Shown here piece after piece: positions 1 to 6,797 of a stretch of 15,718 nt of DNA; position 1 is the stretch's first letter, and every line of letters begins with the position of its first letter. The notes under the pieces are model-generated. The model was not told the origin of the DNA. It did not search any database and worked only from the letters and a program-made list of their open reading frames with translations. The position numbers and the translations under genes are program-made. This DNA is from Lachnospiraceae bacterium (GTDB lineage: Bacteria > Bacillota > Clostridia > Lachnospirales > Lachnospiraceae). The stretch lies in contig CAAFNG010000422.1 in NCBI GenBank assembly GCA_900764225.1, forward strand, positions 1 through 15,718, given 5' to 3'.

Positions 1-26
1 CCCCTGCAACCCCACCCTCTTGGGCA

Positions 27-330
27 CGGAATTAGCGTTACATCTTCGATGTGTAACGCAGTTGACTGTTGTCTGTATGCTACGGTACTTAGAGTGGAAC
101 GTTGTGCCGAGCTGGTTCCTGTATACTTCTCTATTCAACGTGCAACTCTCTGCCGGACTAATTTCTGTATGCTTCCCTATTCCTATGTGTAGCTCTCTGC
201 CGAACTAATCTCTGTATGCTTCTCTATTCGATATGTAGCTCTCTGCCTAGCTAATCCCTGTATGCTTCTCTATTCAATATGTAACTCTTTGTCAACTATC
301 TTCTGTCTGCTTTAATATTTAATATAACCC
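27..330. repeat. Diverged tandem repeat array, period about 46 bp
   Basis: Copies begin at 73, 119, 165, 212, 258 and 303, each opening with CTGTATGC or a close variant, which gives periods of 46, 46, 47, 46 and 45. The best-kept parts of the unit are CTGTATGCTTCTCTATTC and a following CTCTCTGCC. Copies at 119-302 resemble each other clearly. The copy at 73-118 is degenerate apart from its first bases, the region 27-72 looks like a further decayed copy, and the last copy (from 303) is partial. The period is not a multiple of 3 and no frame is conserved, so it is non-coding. Nothing else is visible in the 1-340 stretch except the small hairpin at 35-59. Confidence 0.8.
35..59. other. Small imperfect hairpin at the edge of the tandem array
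   Basis: GCGTTA (35-40) plus CATC (41-44) pair with GATG (48-51) plus TAACGC (54-59) around a TTC loop, with a 2-base bulge at 52-53. It has no T-tract on either side, so I do not call it a terminator. It sits in the most degenerate part of the array. Its role is unknown. Confidence 0.4.
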
Positions 331-350
331 ATCAGCTTCATTAACGCAGC

Positions 351-367
351 GCGGCGCTACGCGCCGC
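351..367. other. GC-rich perfect hairpin, 7-bp stem
   Basis: GCGGCGC (351-357) and GCGCCGC (361-367) are exact reverse complements around a 3-base TAC loop. No T-tract follows on either strand, so a simple intrinsic terminator is unlikely. It is the outermost of a series of stems (351-367, 388-406, 438-638) and probably belongs to the same structured element. Confidence 0.65.
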
Positions 368-387
368 CGCCCACATCTCACAGGACA

Positions 388-406
388 GGACGCGCAAGCC
401 GCGTCC
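388..406. other. GC-rich perfect hairpin, 7-bp stem
   Basis: GGACGCG (388-394) and CGCGTCC (400-406) are exact reverse complements around a 5-base CAAGC loop. The hairpin lies between the hairpin at 351-367 and the large nested element starting at 438. The run of three stems in about 290 bp is far beyond what the surrounding genes show. Confidence 0.65.
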
Positions 407-437
407 GCTTCCGTCCCTCCCCCCATAAACCAACAGC

Positions 438-638
438 CAGGGAGATGGAATCTGGCCGGGCAACTCTGCAGGAGGGTCGATACTACTTAGGCTGTGGGAG
501 GCGGCGTTGTTTTCTAAAAGTCTGCTGTTTGAGCGACAAAGGAGCGAGTTCAGACTTTTAGAAAACGCTTTTAGCCGCATCACAGAGCCTTAGTAGTATC
601 CCCCGACGAAGCCTGCACGGACAGATTCCATCTCCCTG
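438..638. ncRNA. Large nested inverted-repeat element, probable structured RNA or repeat element
   Basis: Five nested pairings fold the stretch into one long arm. The outer stem is perfect over 17 bp (438-454 with 622-638). TGCAGG (467-472) pairs with 612-617. The middle stem 479-493 pairs with 586-600 at 14 of 15 positions (one T-T at 488/591) and continues with GTG 494-496 against 581-583 after a 2-base bulge. GCGGC (501-505) pairs with 574-578. The inner stem is perfect over 16 bp (509-524 with 551-566). The 26-base apical loop (525-550) holds GAGCGA twice, at 531-536 and 542-547. An alternative pairing, ACGGAC 617-622 with GTCCGT 641-646, would compete with the outer stem. An 80-codon minus-strand reading frame crosses the region, but it follows the stem arms and has no recognisable domain. 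The strand and function cannot be decided from sequence. The ncRNA label is inference; a MITE-like DNA element is the main alternative. Confidence 0.6.
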
Positions 639-656
639 ACGTCCGTTCGTTAATAC

Positions 657-690
657 AAAAAGAAAGAACGCCACAAAAAAAGCAGCGTCC
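657..690 (-). terminator. Intrinsic terminator after the radA / 77-residue gene unit
   Basis: Read on the minus strand, GGACGCTGC (690-682) pairs with GTGGCGTTC (674-666), with some G-U pairs, around a seven-T loop. A T-rich tract TTTCTTTTT (665-657) follows. It lies 34 bases past the stop of the 77-residue gene and separates that transcript from the nested inverted-repeat element. Confidence 0.7.
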
Positions 691-723
691 TTCCTATTCC
701 CCTCATCTATTCCCTATTTTTCC

Positions 724-957
724 TCAATTATTCCCAGAAATCTCTCTAAGCAATTCAATATCACTCTGCAAAACTTTAATATTCGTAGTAAGTTTCTCTC
801 CCTCAGGACTAATATACGTCACCTCAAGAATACTACCTTCACGAATTCCACGTTTAGACACCGCACTGCAAAATGCCGGGAACTTCGGATGATTCTGTTT
901 AAATGTATTCCACGCATTCATAATCTTCATCATATTGCCAATATTACCAATACCCAT
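724..957 (-). CDS. Small conserved-looking protein of unknown function, 77 aa
   Basis: I do not recognise a named domain. The protein is short and soluble, with no signal peptide or membrane segment. It starts with a Gly/Met/Ile/Asn-rich stretch (MGIGNIGNMMKIMNAW) and has a basic middle (FKQNHPKFPAF, residues 18-28). It ends in what looks like a two-strand beta unit plus helix (LEVTYISPEGEKLTTNIKVL, then SDIELLREI). The Shine-Dalgarno is weak and far from the start (AAAGG about 13 bases upstream), and no better internal start is visible. It lies 129 bases after radA in the same direction, with no clear terminator between, and a good terminator follows it. It could be the last gene of the radA transcript or be expressed separately. 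That it is a real gene rests on its position before a terminator, protein-like composition and codon use like its neighbours. Confidence 0.6.
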   Translation of the reverse strand: MGIGNIGNMMKIMNAWNTFKQNHPKFPAFCSAVSKRGIREGSILEVTYISPEGEKLTTNIKVLQSDIELLREISGNN

Positions 958-1086
958 TATTTCAAAACAACCTTTCTAAAAAAATTCTGATTAAAATCCA
1001 CCATCAAAACCACAAGGCAGCCGCCATATAATCCATACAGCGACTGCTCAGTAACCAACTTATTATCTTATCTTCTGCCAATTATT

Positions 1087-2460
1087 TCACAGATTTCGAA
1101 TAAAAGAGATCGCATCACTGATCCCCGCAACATACACCAACCGGATTCCTTTGATACTCTCTGTAGCTGCTCTGTTTATTTCCGGCAGGATCACTGTCTC
1201 AAAGCCAAGTTTTTTCGCTTCCTGCACACGCTGACCTGCCATGCTGACTGCCCGGACCTCACCGCTTAAGCCGATCTCTCCAAAAACCATCACGGAATCC
1301 GGGATCACAATATCTTTACAGCTGGAAATGAGCGCCAGGCAGATTCCCAGATCAATTGCCGGTTCCGTCATCTTCATTCCACCTGCGATATTCACATAAG
1401 CATCTGAGGACGCAAGATGAACCCCTGCCTTTTTCTCCAGAACTGCCATAAGCAGATTTACACGGTTAAAATCCGTACCAACCGCAGTTCGCCTCGGAAT
1501 ACCGAAATTGCTCTGGCACACAAGTGCCTGAATTTCTACCAGAATTGGTCTGGTTCCTTCCATGGAGCAGGCAACCACAGATCCGGAAGCATTCTCAGGT
1601 CTTCCATTCAGTAAAAATTCTGAAGGATTTTTCACTTCCTCTAGTCCAGTATTCTGCATTTCAAAAACGCCGATCTCATTGGTAGAACCAAAGCGGTTCT
1701 TTACCGCACGAAGGATCCGATAAGAAGCATGCCTGTCTCCTTCAAAATAGAGCACCGTATCCACCATGTGCTCCAGAACACGGGGGCCGGCAACATTTCC
1801 TTCTTTCGTGACATGACCTACGATAAAAATAGACACACCCATTCCTTTAGCGATCTGCATCAGAACATTGGTGGATTCCCTTACCTGGGAAACGCTTCCT
1901 GGCGCAGAGGTAATATCCTCATGAAACATGGTCTGGATCGAGTCCACAACAGCCACATCCGGTTTCGTCCGTTCAATAACTTCGCGAATATTCTCCAGAT
2001 TTGTCTCGCATAATAATTTTAATTTATCATTAAATGTTCCAAGCCTGTCTGCACGAAGTTTGATCTGGCGCAGTGATTCTTCACCCGAAATATACAGCAC
2101 TGAGACACCCTGCGCTGAAAGATTACGACAGACCTGGAGAAGCAACGTAGATTTGCCGATTCCGGGATCTCCACCCACCAAAACAAGGGAGCCGGGAACA
2201 ATTCCTCCTCCCAGCACCCTGTCCAGTTCACCAATTCCGCAGCTCTGACGTTCATCAGCGGAAAGACTGATATCTTTGAGAACTACCGGATCGGATTTCT
2301 TTTGTGGATTTTTTGCATTTGAGGAGGCAGTTTTCTTTGTGGAAACAGTCTCCTCAACGAATGTATTCCATGCCTTACATGCAGGACACTGTCCCATCCA
2401 TTTGGCGGATTCGTACCCGCACTCCTGGCAGAAATATACTGTTTTTTTATTTTTTAGCAT
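1087..2460 (-). CDS. radA: DNA repair protein RadA (Sms)
   Basis: This is a 457-residue RecA-related ATPase of the RadA/Sms family, about the usual family length. In characterised members it drives branch migration and processes recombination intermediates in the cytoplasm. Visible in order: an N-terminal zinc finger with Cys11, Cys14, Cys25 and Cys28; a Walker A motif GGDPGIGKS at 96-104; a Walker B-like VVDSIQ near 171-176; the family signature KNRFG at 254-258; and a C-terminal Lon-protease-like domain from about 300 (FGEIGLSGEVR at 393-403) that lacks protease activity in known members. The ATG sits within the end of the preceding gene, sharing ATGCTAA (7 bases). Its own ribosome binding site is poor, so translational coupling is likely. 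Transcription would come from the promoter at 2910-2938. It appears complete, with no damage. Confidence 0.97.
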   Translation of the reverse strand: MLKNKKTVYFCQECGYESAKWMGQCPACKAWNTFVEETVSTKKTASSNAKNPQKKSDPVVLKDISLSADERQSCGIGELDRVLGGGIVPGSLVLVGGDPGIGKSTLLLQVCRNLSAQGVSVLYISGEESLRQIKLRADRLGTFNDKLKLLCETNLENIREVIERTKPDVAVVDSIQTMFHEDITSAPGSVSQVRESTNVLMQIAKGMGVSIFIVGHVTKEGNVAGPRVLEHMVDTVLYFEGDRHASYRILRAVKNRFGSTNEIGVFEMQNTGLEEVKNPSEFLLNGRPENASGSVVACSMEGTRPILVEIQALVCQSNFGIPRRTAVGTDFNRVNLLMAVLEKKAGVHLASSDAYVNIAGGMKMTEPAIDLGICLALISSCKDIVIPDSVMVFGEIGLSGEVRAVSMAGQRVQEAKKLGFETVILPEINRAATESIKGIRLVYVAGISDAISFIRNL

Positions 2461-2867
2461 TTTACGATTTTTACTTCAGCCTTGGTGTTCGCGTCCAGTT
2501 CAACACTAAATGAAAGCTTACCGCCCAGGTTCGTTGTCATAGTGCCTGTGCTCGCTCCATCGATAAATACCTGATACTCTGTCTCAGCCTCAAGCTCTAC
2601 TGTGATCTGGGAATCCTCAAATCCCTGTACCTCAAAGCTCATTGTAGTTCCATCCTGCTCAAGATGAAATACACTTGTTCCTGGAACGGACTCATATACG
2701 AACATTCCGTTGCGCTCAAGCTTGGTGATCTCCTTATATGTTTTTACTTTATACATATCTCCCTGATACTGATAATCCGACAGTTTGGATTTCTGACTTA
2801 ACTCGTAATCTCCAAAACTAATAGTACCGTTATCTTCTGTACGGATCAATTCCTGTATCACTGCCAT
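2454..2867 (-). CDS. Conserved protein of unknown function upstream of radA, 137 aa
   Basis: I know no function for this protein. As far as I recall, relatives are sometimes labelled 'endosialidase' in databases; nothing in this sequence supports an enzyme of that kind. The protein is short, acidic, and has no signal peptide or membrane helix. The N-terminal half is rich in charged and Tyr residues (ISFGDYELSQ, YQYQGDMYKVKTYKEITKLE at about 34-53). The C-terminal half, from about 65, alternates hydrophobic and polar residues like a small beta sandwich (FHLEQDG, SFEVQGFEDSQITVELE, YQVFIDG, KLSFSVELD, AEVKIVK). The ATG has a strong AGGAGG ten bases upstream, and the sigma-A-like promoter at 2910-2938 precedes it. 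Its stop overlaps the radA start by 7 bases, so the two are co-expressed and may share a role. Confidence 0.8.
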   Translation of the reverse strand: MAVIQELIRTEDNGTISFGDYELSQKSKLSDYQYQGDMYKVKTYKEITKLERNGMFVYESVPGTSVFHLEQDGTTMSFEVQGFEDSQITVELEAETEYQVFIDGASTGTMTTNLGGKLSFSVELDANTKAEVKIVKC

Positions 2868-2909
2868 GATCTTATGTCCTCCTGAAATTCTTTTGTTATA
2901 ATTTGTTTA

Positions 2910-2938
2910 ATTATACCTTATTTCTGTCTTTTTTTCCA
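2910..2938 (-). promoter_or_regulatory. Sigma-A-type promoter of the 137-aa gene and radA
   Basis: On the minus strand, TGGAAA (2938-2933, 4 of 6 to the -35 consensus) lies 17 bases before a perfect TATAAT (2915-2910). The start codon is 42 bases beyond the -10 and AGGAGG lies between. No terminator-grade hairpin is visible after clpC, so some readthrough from clpC could also reach these genes. Confidence 0.75.
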
Positions 2939-2972
2939 TAGAAAGTGACAAAATTCTTGTACTTTTCACACA

Positions 2973-5423
2973 TTAGACTACCGCAAAGCAGATCTTTTTA
3001 TCTTTCACCTTCACCTGCACGGTGTCGCCAGCTTTGATCCGGCCTTCCAGAATCTCTGTTGCCATTTCATCTTCTATTTTTGTCTGGATCGCTCTGCGAA
3101 GAGGTCTTGCGCCATATTTGCTGTCAAAACCTGCATCTGCAATAAGATCTTTTGCAGCTCCTGTAATTTTCAGTGTAATGTTCAGCTGCTCCTGACAACG
3201 TTTTTCCAGATTTTTCAGAAGAATGGTGACGATCTTACGGATATTCTCCTTATTCAGAGAATGGAATACCATGATCTCATCGATTCGGTTCAGAAACTCC
3301 GGCTTAAACATACGGCGAACCTCTTCCATAACCCCTGATCTCATTCTGTCATAATTCTGTTTCTCTGTATTTCCGGACATGAATCCAAGATGCTTCGGCT
3401 CCATGATCATCTGCGCTCCTGCATTGGATGTCATGATAATAATCGTCTGTTTGAAGTCTACCTTTCTTCCATGTGCATCAGTGATATGTCCGTCATCAAG
3501 TACCTGTAGAAGAATATTAAATACATCCGGATGTGCCTTTTCAATCTCATCAAAAAGTATCACACTGTATGGATTACGGCGGACTTTCTCGCTGAGCTGG
3601 CCGCCCTCCTCATAACCTACATATCCTGGCGGTGATCCGATCATCTTGGATACACTGTGTTTCTCCATGTATTCAGACATATCAACACGGATCATTGCCT
3701 GTTCGCTGCCAAACACTGCCTCTGCCAGTGCTTTGGAAAGTTCTGTTTTTCCAACTCCTGTCGGTCCCAGGAACAGAAAAGAACCGATTGGTCTTGCAGG
3801 ATCTTTTAAGCCCACTCTTCCTCGTTTTACTGCGCGTGCTACTGCTGACACTGCCTCATCCTGTCCGATCACACGTTTCTTAAGAACCTTTTCCAGGTTC
3901 GCAAGACGGCGGGACTCTCCTTCTGTAAGCCGCTGTACCGGAATCTTCGTCCAGTCGGAAATAATATCTGCAACTGCATTCTCATCTACTTCAAGCGCTT
4001 TTCGTTTATTTCTGCGCTCTGCTTTTTTGCGAAGCTTTTCCAGTTCTTCTTCTGCTTCGTTCTGTTTTGCCTGAGCTGCTCTTGCGCCTTCGAGGTCTGC
4101 GTTTACAACAGCCTGTTCTTTTTCCTTGAGGATATCATGGATCCTGCGCTCCAGTTCTTCTGCCTCCGGCGACGGACGATATCCTGCCAGCTGCACCTTA
4201 GACGCGGCCTCATCAATGATATCAATTGCCTTATCCGGCAGGAAACGGTCATTGATATAGCGCACAGACATTTTTGCAGCCGCTTCAAGTGCTTCATCCA
4301 GGATCCGCACTCCGTGATGCTTCTCATAATAAGGACGAAGCCCTTTCAGAATCTCGACAGCTTCCTCCTCCGTCGGCTCTTCCACTGTCACCGGCTGAAA
4401 GCGTCTCTCCAGTGCCGCGTCTTTTTCAATATATTTACGGTATTCCTCAAGAGTCGTAGCACCAATCAGCTGAATCTCCCCTCTGGAAAGAGAAGGTTTC
4501 AGAATATTGGACGCGTCCAGAGCTCCCTCTGCTCCACCGGCACCTATAATCGTATGGATCTCATCAATAAAAAGCAAAATGCTCTGCTGCTCTCTTACTT
4601 CATCGATCACATTTCGGATACGCTCCTCAAATTCACCTCTGTACTTACTTCCTGCGACCATTCCGGAAAGATCCAGAACAACTACCCGCTTATCTTTCAC
4701 AGTATCCGGAACCATACCTGTGACGATCCGCTGTGCAAGTCCCTCCACAATAGCCGTCTTTCCTACTCCTGGTTCTCCTACCAGACATGGATTATTCTTG
4801 GTTCTTCTGCTTAAAATCTGGATCAGGCGTGCAATTTCTTTATCCCGTCCTACAACAGGATCCAGCTTTCCCTCTTCTGCCATCTCTGTCAGATCACGGC
4901 TGTACTGATCCAGCGTAGGTGTTGTACTTCCATTTCTGTTTCTCGCTGCTTTTGCCGCCTGAAATTCCTCAGCGATCGCATCGCTGTCCATCCCCATGGC
5001 CGTGAGCACTGCAGCATACAGCTTCTGGATGTTCGCTCCCATTGTATACAGAAGCCTTGTACCAACACAGTCTGTTTCTTTCAGCATGGCAAGCAGAATA
5101 TGTTCTGTTCCTGCCTCCTCAAAATGCATAGATTCCGCCTCTGCACGTGCGTTCTCAAGTACACGCTGTGTTCTTGGACTGAATTCCGGTTTCTGTGCAA
5201 CAGCTGTTGTTCCTGGCGGTGCAATCAGTTTATCGATCAGTGCCATTGCTTTATCTGCATCAATGCCAAAGTCTTCAAGCACCCTGCCGGCTGTACCTTC
5301 TTTTTCACGCAAAAGGCCCATCAGAAGATGCTCCGTACCGATATAGCTATGTCCGCAGGAGCCCGCTGCCTGTCTTGCCAGTGCAAGAACATTCTGTGCC
5401 TGTTTTGTAAATCGTTCCTGCAT
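2973..5423 (-). CDS. clpC: ATP-dependent Clp protease ATP-binding subunit ClpC
   Basis: This is an 816-residue class I Hsp100 unfoldase, the normal ClpC size. It feeds proteins to ClpP in the cytoplasm. Visible in order: a double Clp-N repeat (about 1-145); first AAA+ module with Walker A GEPGVGKT (216-223) and Walker B LLFIDE (283-288); a short charged UVR-like middle domain with coiled coil (about 420-475), which marks ClpC rather than ClpB; second AAA+ module with Walker A GPTGVGKT (553-560) and Walker B VILFDE (621-626); an LGF tripeptide at 679-681 in the place of the ClpP-docking loop; and the GARPLRR sensor-2 region near 771-777. The ATG has GGAGGAG five bases upstream, inside the end of the GntR gene 11 bases away. 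ctsR, mcsA and mcsB, the Bacillus operon partners, are absent here. Confidence 0.97.
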   Translation of the reverse strand: MQERFTKQAQNVLALARQAAGSCGHSYIGTEHLLMGLLREKEGTAGRVLEDFGIDADKAMALIDKLIAPPGTTAVAQKPEFSPRTQRVLENARAEAESMHFEEAGTEHILLAMLKETDCVGTRLLYTMGANIQKLYAAVLTAMGMDSDAIAEEFQAAKAARNRNGSTTPTLDQYSRDLTEMAEEGKLDPVVGRDKEIARLIQILSRRTKNNPCLVGEPGVGKTAIVEGLAQRIVTGMVPDTVKDKRVVVLDLSGMVAGSKYRGEFEERIRNVIDEVREQQSILLFIDEIHTIIGAGGAEGALDASNILKPSLSRGEIQLIGATTLEEYRKYIEKDAALERRFQPVTVEEPTEEEAVEILKGLRPYYEKHHGVRILDEALEAAAKMSVRYINDRFLPDKAIDIIDEAASKVQLAGYRPSPEAEELERRIHDILKEKEQAVVNADLEGARAAQAKQNEAEEELEKLRKKAERRNKRKALEVDENAVADIISDWTKIPVQRLTEGESRRLANLEKVLKKRVIGQDEAVSAVARAVKRGRVGLKDPARPIGSFLFLGPTGVGKTELSKALAEAVFGSEQAMIRVDMSEYMEKHSVSKMIGSPPGYVGYEEGGQLSEKVRRNPYSVILFDEIEKAHPDVFNILLQVLDDGHITDAHGRKVDFKQTIIIMTSNAGAQMIMEPKHLGFMSGNTEKQNYDRMRSGVMEEVRRMFKPEFLNRIDEIMVFHSLNKENIRKIVTILLKNLEKRCQEQLNITLKITGAAKDLIADAGFDSKYGARPLRRAIQTKIEDEMATEILEGRIKAGDTVQVKVKDKKICFAVV

Positions 5424-5434
5424 GATGTCTCCTC

Positions 5435-5812
5435 CTATCTGTCTGCGTCATATTCATCAAAAATCTCATCCACCAGCTGATGGATCTCTTCTCTTGTCAC
5501 ATTTTTGCAGCATCCCCAGGCCATGGCTACTGTGAGATTCTGCTTCATCTCATCCAATGCTCTGACCTTATCTGCATCAATAGATATTACAGCTCCTTTT
5601 CGTCTGTCGATGGTCACAAAGCCTTCCTGACGAAGCAGCGCATATGCTTTGTTCACGGTATGCATGTTAATTCCTGCAATGCTTGCAAGCTGCCGTACAG
5701 AAGGCAGAGCGTCCCCCTCATGAAGCCTTGATGTAGCTATCCCCATTATAATCTGATTGGTAATCTGCATATAGATTGCCTCATCACTGTTAAAATCGAT
5801 TTCTATCATCAT
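5435..5812 (-). CDS. GntR-family (YtrA-like) transcriptional regulator
   Basis: With the chosen start this is a 125-residue regulator. An N-terminal GntR winged helix-turn-helix spans about residues 4-72 (AIYMQITNQI, then LPSVRQLASIAGINMHTVNKAY, then the wing GFVTIDRRKGAVI). A tail of only about 50 residues follows, too short for a FadR or HutC effector domain and typical of the YtrA subfamily. The open frame extends 14 codons upstream, but AAGGAG stands before the ATG at 5812 (a second ATG follows directly at 5809), so the shorter form is preferred. It is followed 11 bases later by clpC, so the two are surely co-transcribed. By analogy with ctsR-clpC it may control clpC and itself. That role is inference; YtrA regulators usually control ABC transporters, and none is nearby. 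Confidence 0.87.
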   Translation of the reverse strand: MMIEIDFNSDEAIYMQITNQIIMGIATSRLHEGDALPSVRQLASIAGINMHTVNKAYALLRQEGFVTIDRRKGAVISIDADKVRALDEMKQNLTVAMAWGCCKNVTREEIHQLVDEIFDEYDADR

Positions 5813-5838
5813 CGGACTGTCTCTCCTTACTTCTATAA

Positions 5839-5880
5839 CAGCAAAAGGCTGCACAGTTCTATTACCCTGGCAGCCTGCTG
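5839..5880 (-). promoter_or_regulatory. Inverted repeat between the sseB-like gene and the GntR gene
   Basis: CAGC (5839-5842) and GGCTGC (5847-5852) pair with GCAGCC (5870-5875) and GCTG (5877-5880), making a broken 10-bp stem. On the minus strand the second GCAGCC is followed by TTTT, then GCTGTTAT. It could be a weak attenuating terminator after the SseB-like gene, or the operator of the GntR regulator just downstream. The sequence alone does not decide this. Confidence 0.45.
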
Positions 5881-5892
5881 TGATTTATATTT

Positions 5893-6666
5893 TTATTTGG
5901 TGACTCCTGCGATCTTCTCTACCTGTTCTTTGTTCAGGATCAGGTTAAAGCCAAGCGGATTTACCACATAAGCGCTCGCCTGAGGAATCATAAGGCCCGG
6001 AAGCTTGTCCATTGCCACCTTCGCAACGCGGAGATTCTTTCCTCTTCCGAATTTCTCAAATTCCATAACATCTGTAAATACAGGCTGAAGGATCTTGTCT
6101 TCTTTATTTTTGAGATATGGAATATGAAGTTTTCCATCTTCTTCCTGCTCTGCGTTGATTGCGATCAGAAATTCTGCTTTTCTGAGGTTCGCAACCAGCT
6201 CTTCCTCCAGCTCTCGAAGATTATTGTGCTCTTCCTGTTTCACCGGACGGCGGAGTTCCTGCATAAAGTAAATACCGGAAAGCTCAAGAGAAGGATTCAG
6301 AAGCGGTCTCTTGGATGGCTCGATCTTGCTCATGTCTCTCTGACTGGCGATCCTTCCGATCTCTACCTCGATCTGTTCTTCTCCGTCTGTCCAGATCACG
6401 CTGTTTACGCCAATAGCGTAAAGTGTACCGTACAGTCTTGGAAAATCTTTCTTTTCATATTTCATGCCCATGAGAAGAACCTTGTCCTCCAGGAGCTTCT
6501 TACCATATTCTTTGATTTCTTCCTCAGTTGCAAAAATTCTTGCCTGGTCGTTAAACGTTTCCTCATCACAGGTTACATACGGAAGCTTCGTTGCCTGAGA
6601 ATATGCAACAAATACTTCATCTCTGTTTCTGAGTTCTTTCACTGCTTCTTCTACACTGATTCCCAT
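5893..6666 (-). CDS. SseB-like protein, 257 aa
   Basis: The sequence resembles the Clostridia proteins annotated as the SseB family (named from E. coli SseB, enhanced serine sensitivity), whose biochemical role is not established. The N-terminal domain (about residues 3-110) shows the pattern VFVAYSQATKLPYV, then ARIFATEEEIKEYGKKL, then LYGTLYAIGVNSVIWTDG. A second, similarly built domain follows (about 140-257, with KAEFLIAINAEQ and LGFNLILNKEQ). It is soluble, with no signal peptide. The frame is open for 27 codons further upstream, but the ATG at 6666 has GAGAGGA at good spacing and earlier ATGs have none, so this start is chosen. It has its own promoter at 6798-6827 and precedes the GntR-clpC pair, with an inverted repeat between. 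The family call is from memory of sequence patterns and is moderately sure. Confidence 0.65.
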   Translation of the reverse strand: MGISVEEAVKELRNRDEVFVAYSQATKLPYVTCDEETFNDQARIFATEEEIKEYGKKLLEDKVLLMGMKYEKKDFPRLYGTLYAIGVNSVIWTDGEEQIEVEIGRIASQRDMSKIEPSKRPLLNPSLELSGIYFMQELRRPVKQEEHNNLRELEEELVANLRKAEFLIAINAEQEEDGKLHIPYLKNKEDKILQPVFTDVMEFEKFGRGKNLRVAKVAMDKLPGLMIPQASAYVVNPLGFNLILNKEQVEKIAGVTK

Positions 6667-6797
6667 TTTTTGTCCTCTCTGCCTCATCGTTTGGATGCGA
6701 CACCTCATCAGAGGAAATGGTTCATTCCCGTTATGCCCTGTCAGCATCCAGCTTTTTTATTATTTTATAACTATTCACTGTGTTCCTAGTTGTTACT

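Noticed and set aside
20..208. Plus-strand ORF of 62 codons in the tandem array
   Set aside because: The frame shifts between units because the period is not a multiple of three. There is no ribosome binding site and the composition is Cys/Leu-rich and random-looking.
267..295. Minus-strand promoter with perfect TTGACA at 295-290 inside the array
   Set aside because: The hexamer at 17 bases (TAGAGA) matches the -10 consensus at only 3 positions, and no gene follows.
27..330. Possible CRISPR array
   Set aside because: The whole 46-bp unit repeats with gradual decay. There is no alternation of constant repeats with unique spacers, and no cas genes are present.
438..638. Integron attC site or simple terminator
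   Set aside because: It is too long and too perfectly paired for an attC, with no R-box cores or cassette gene. No T-tract follows either end, as a terminator would need.
4137..4814. 225-codon plus-strand ORF
   Set aside because: It lies wholly antisense to clpC, whose protein is well conserved. It has no domain or ribosome binding site and is a shadow frame.
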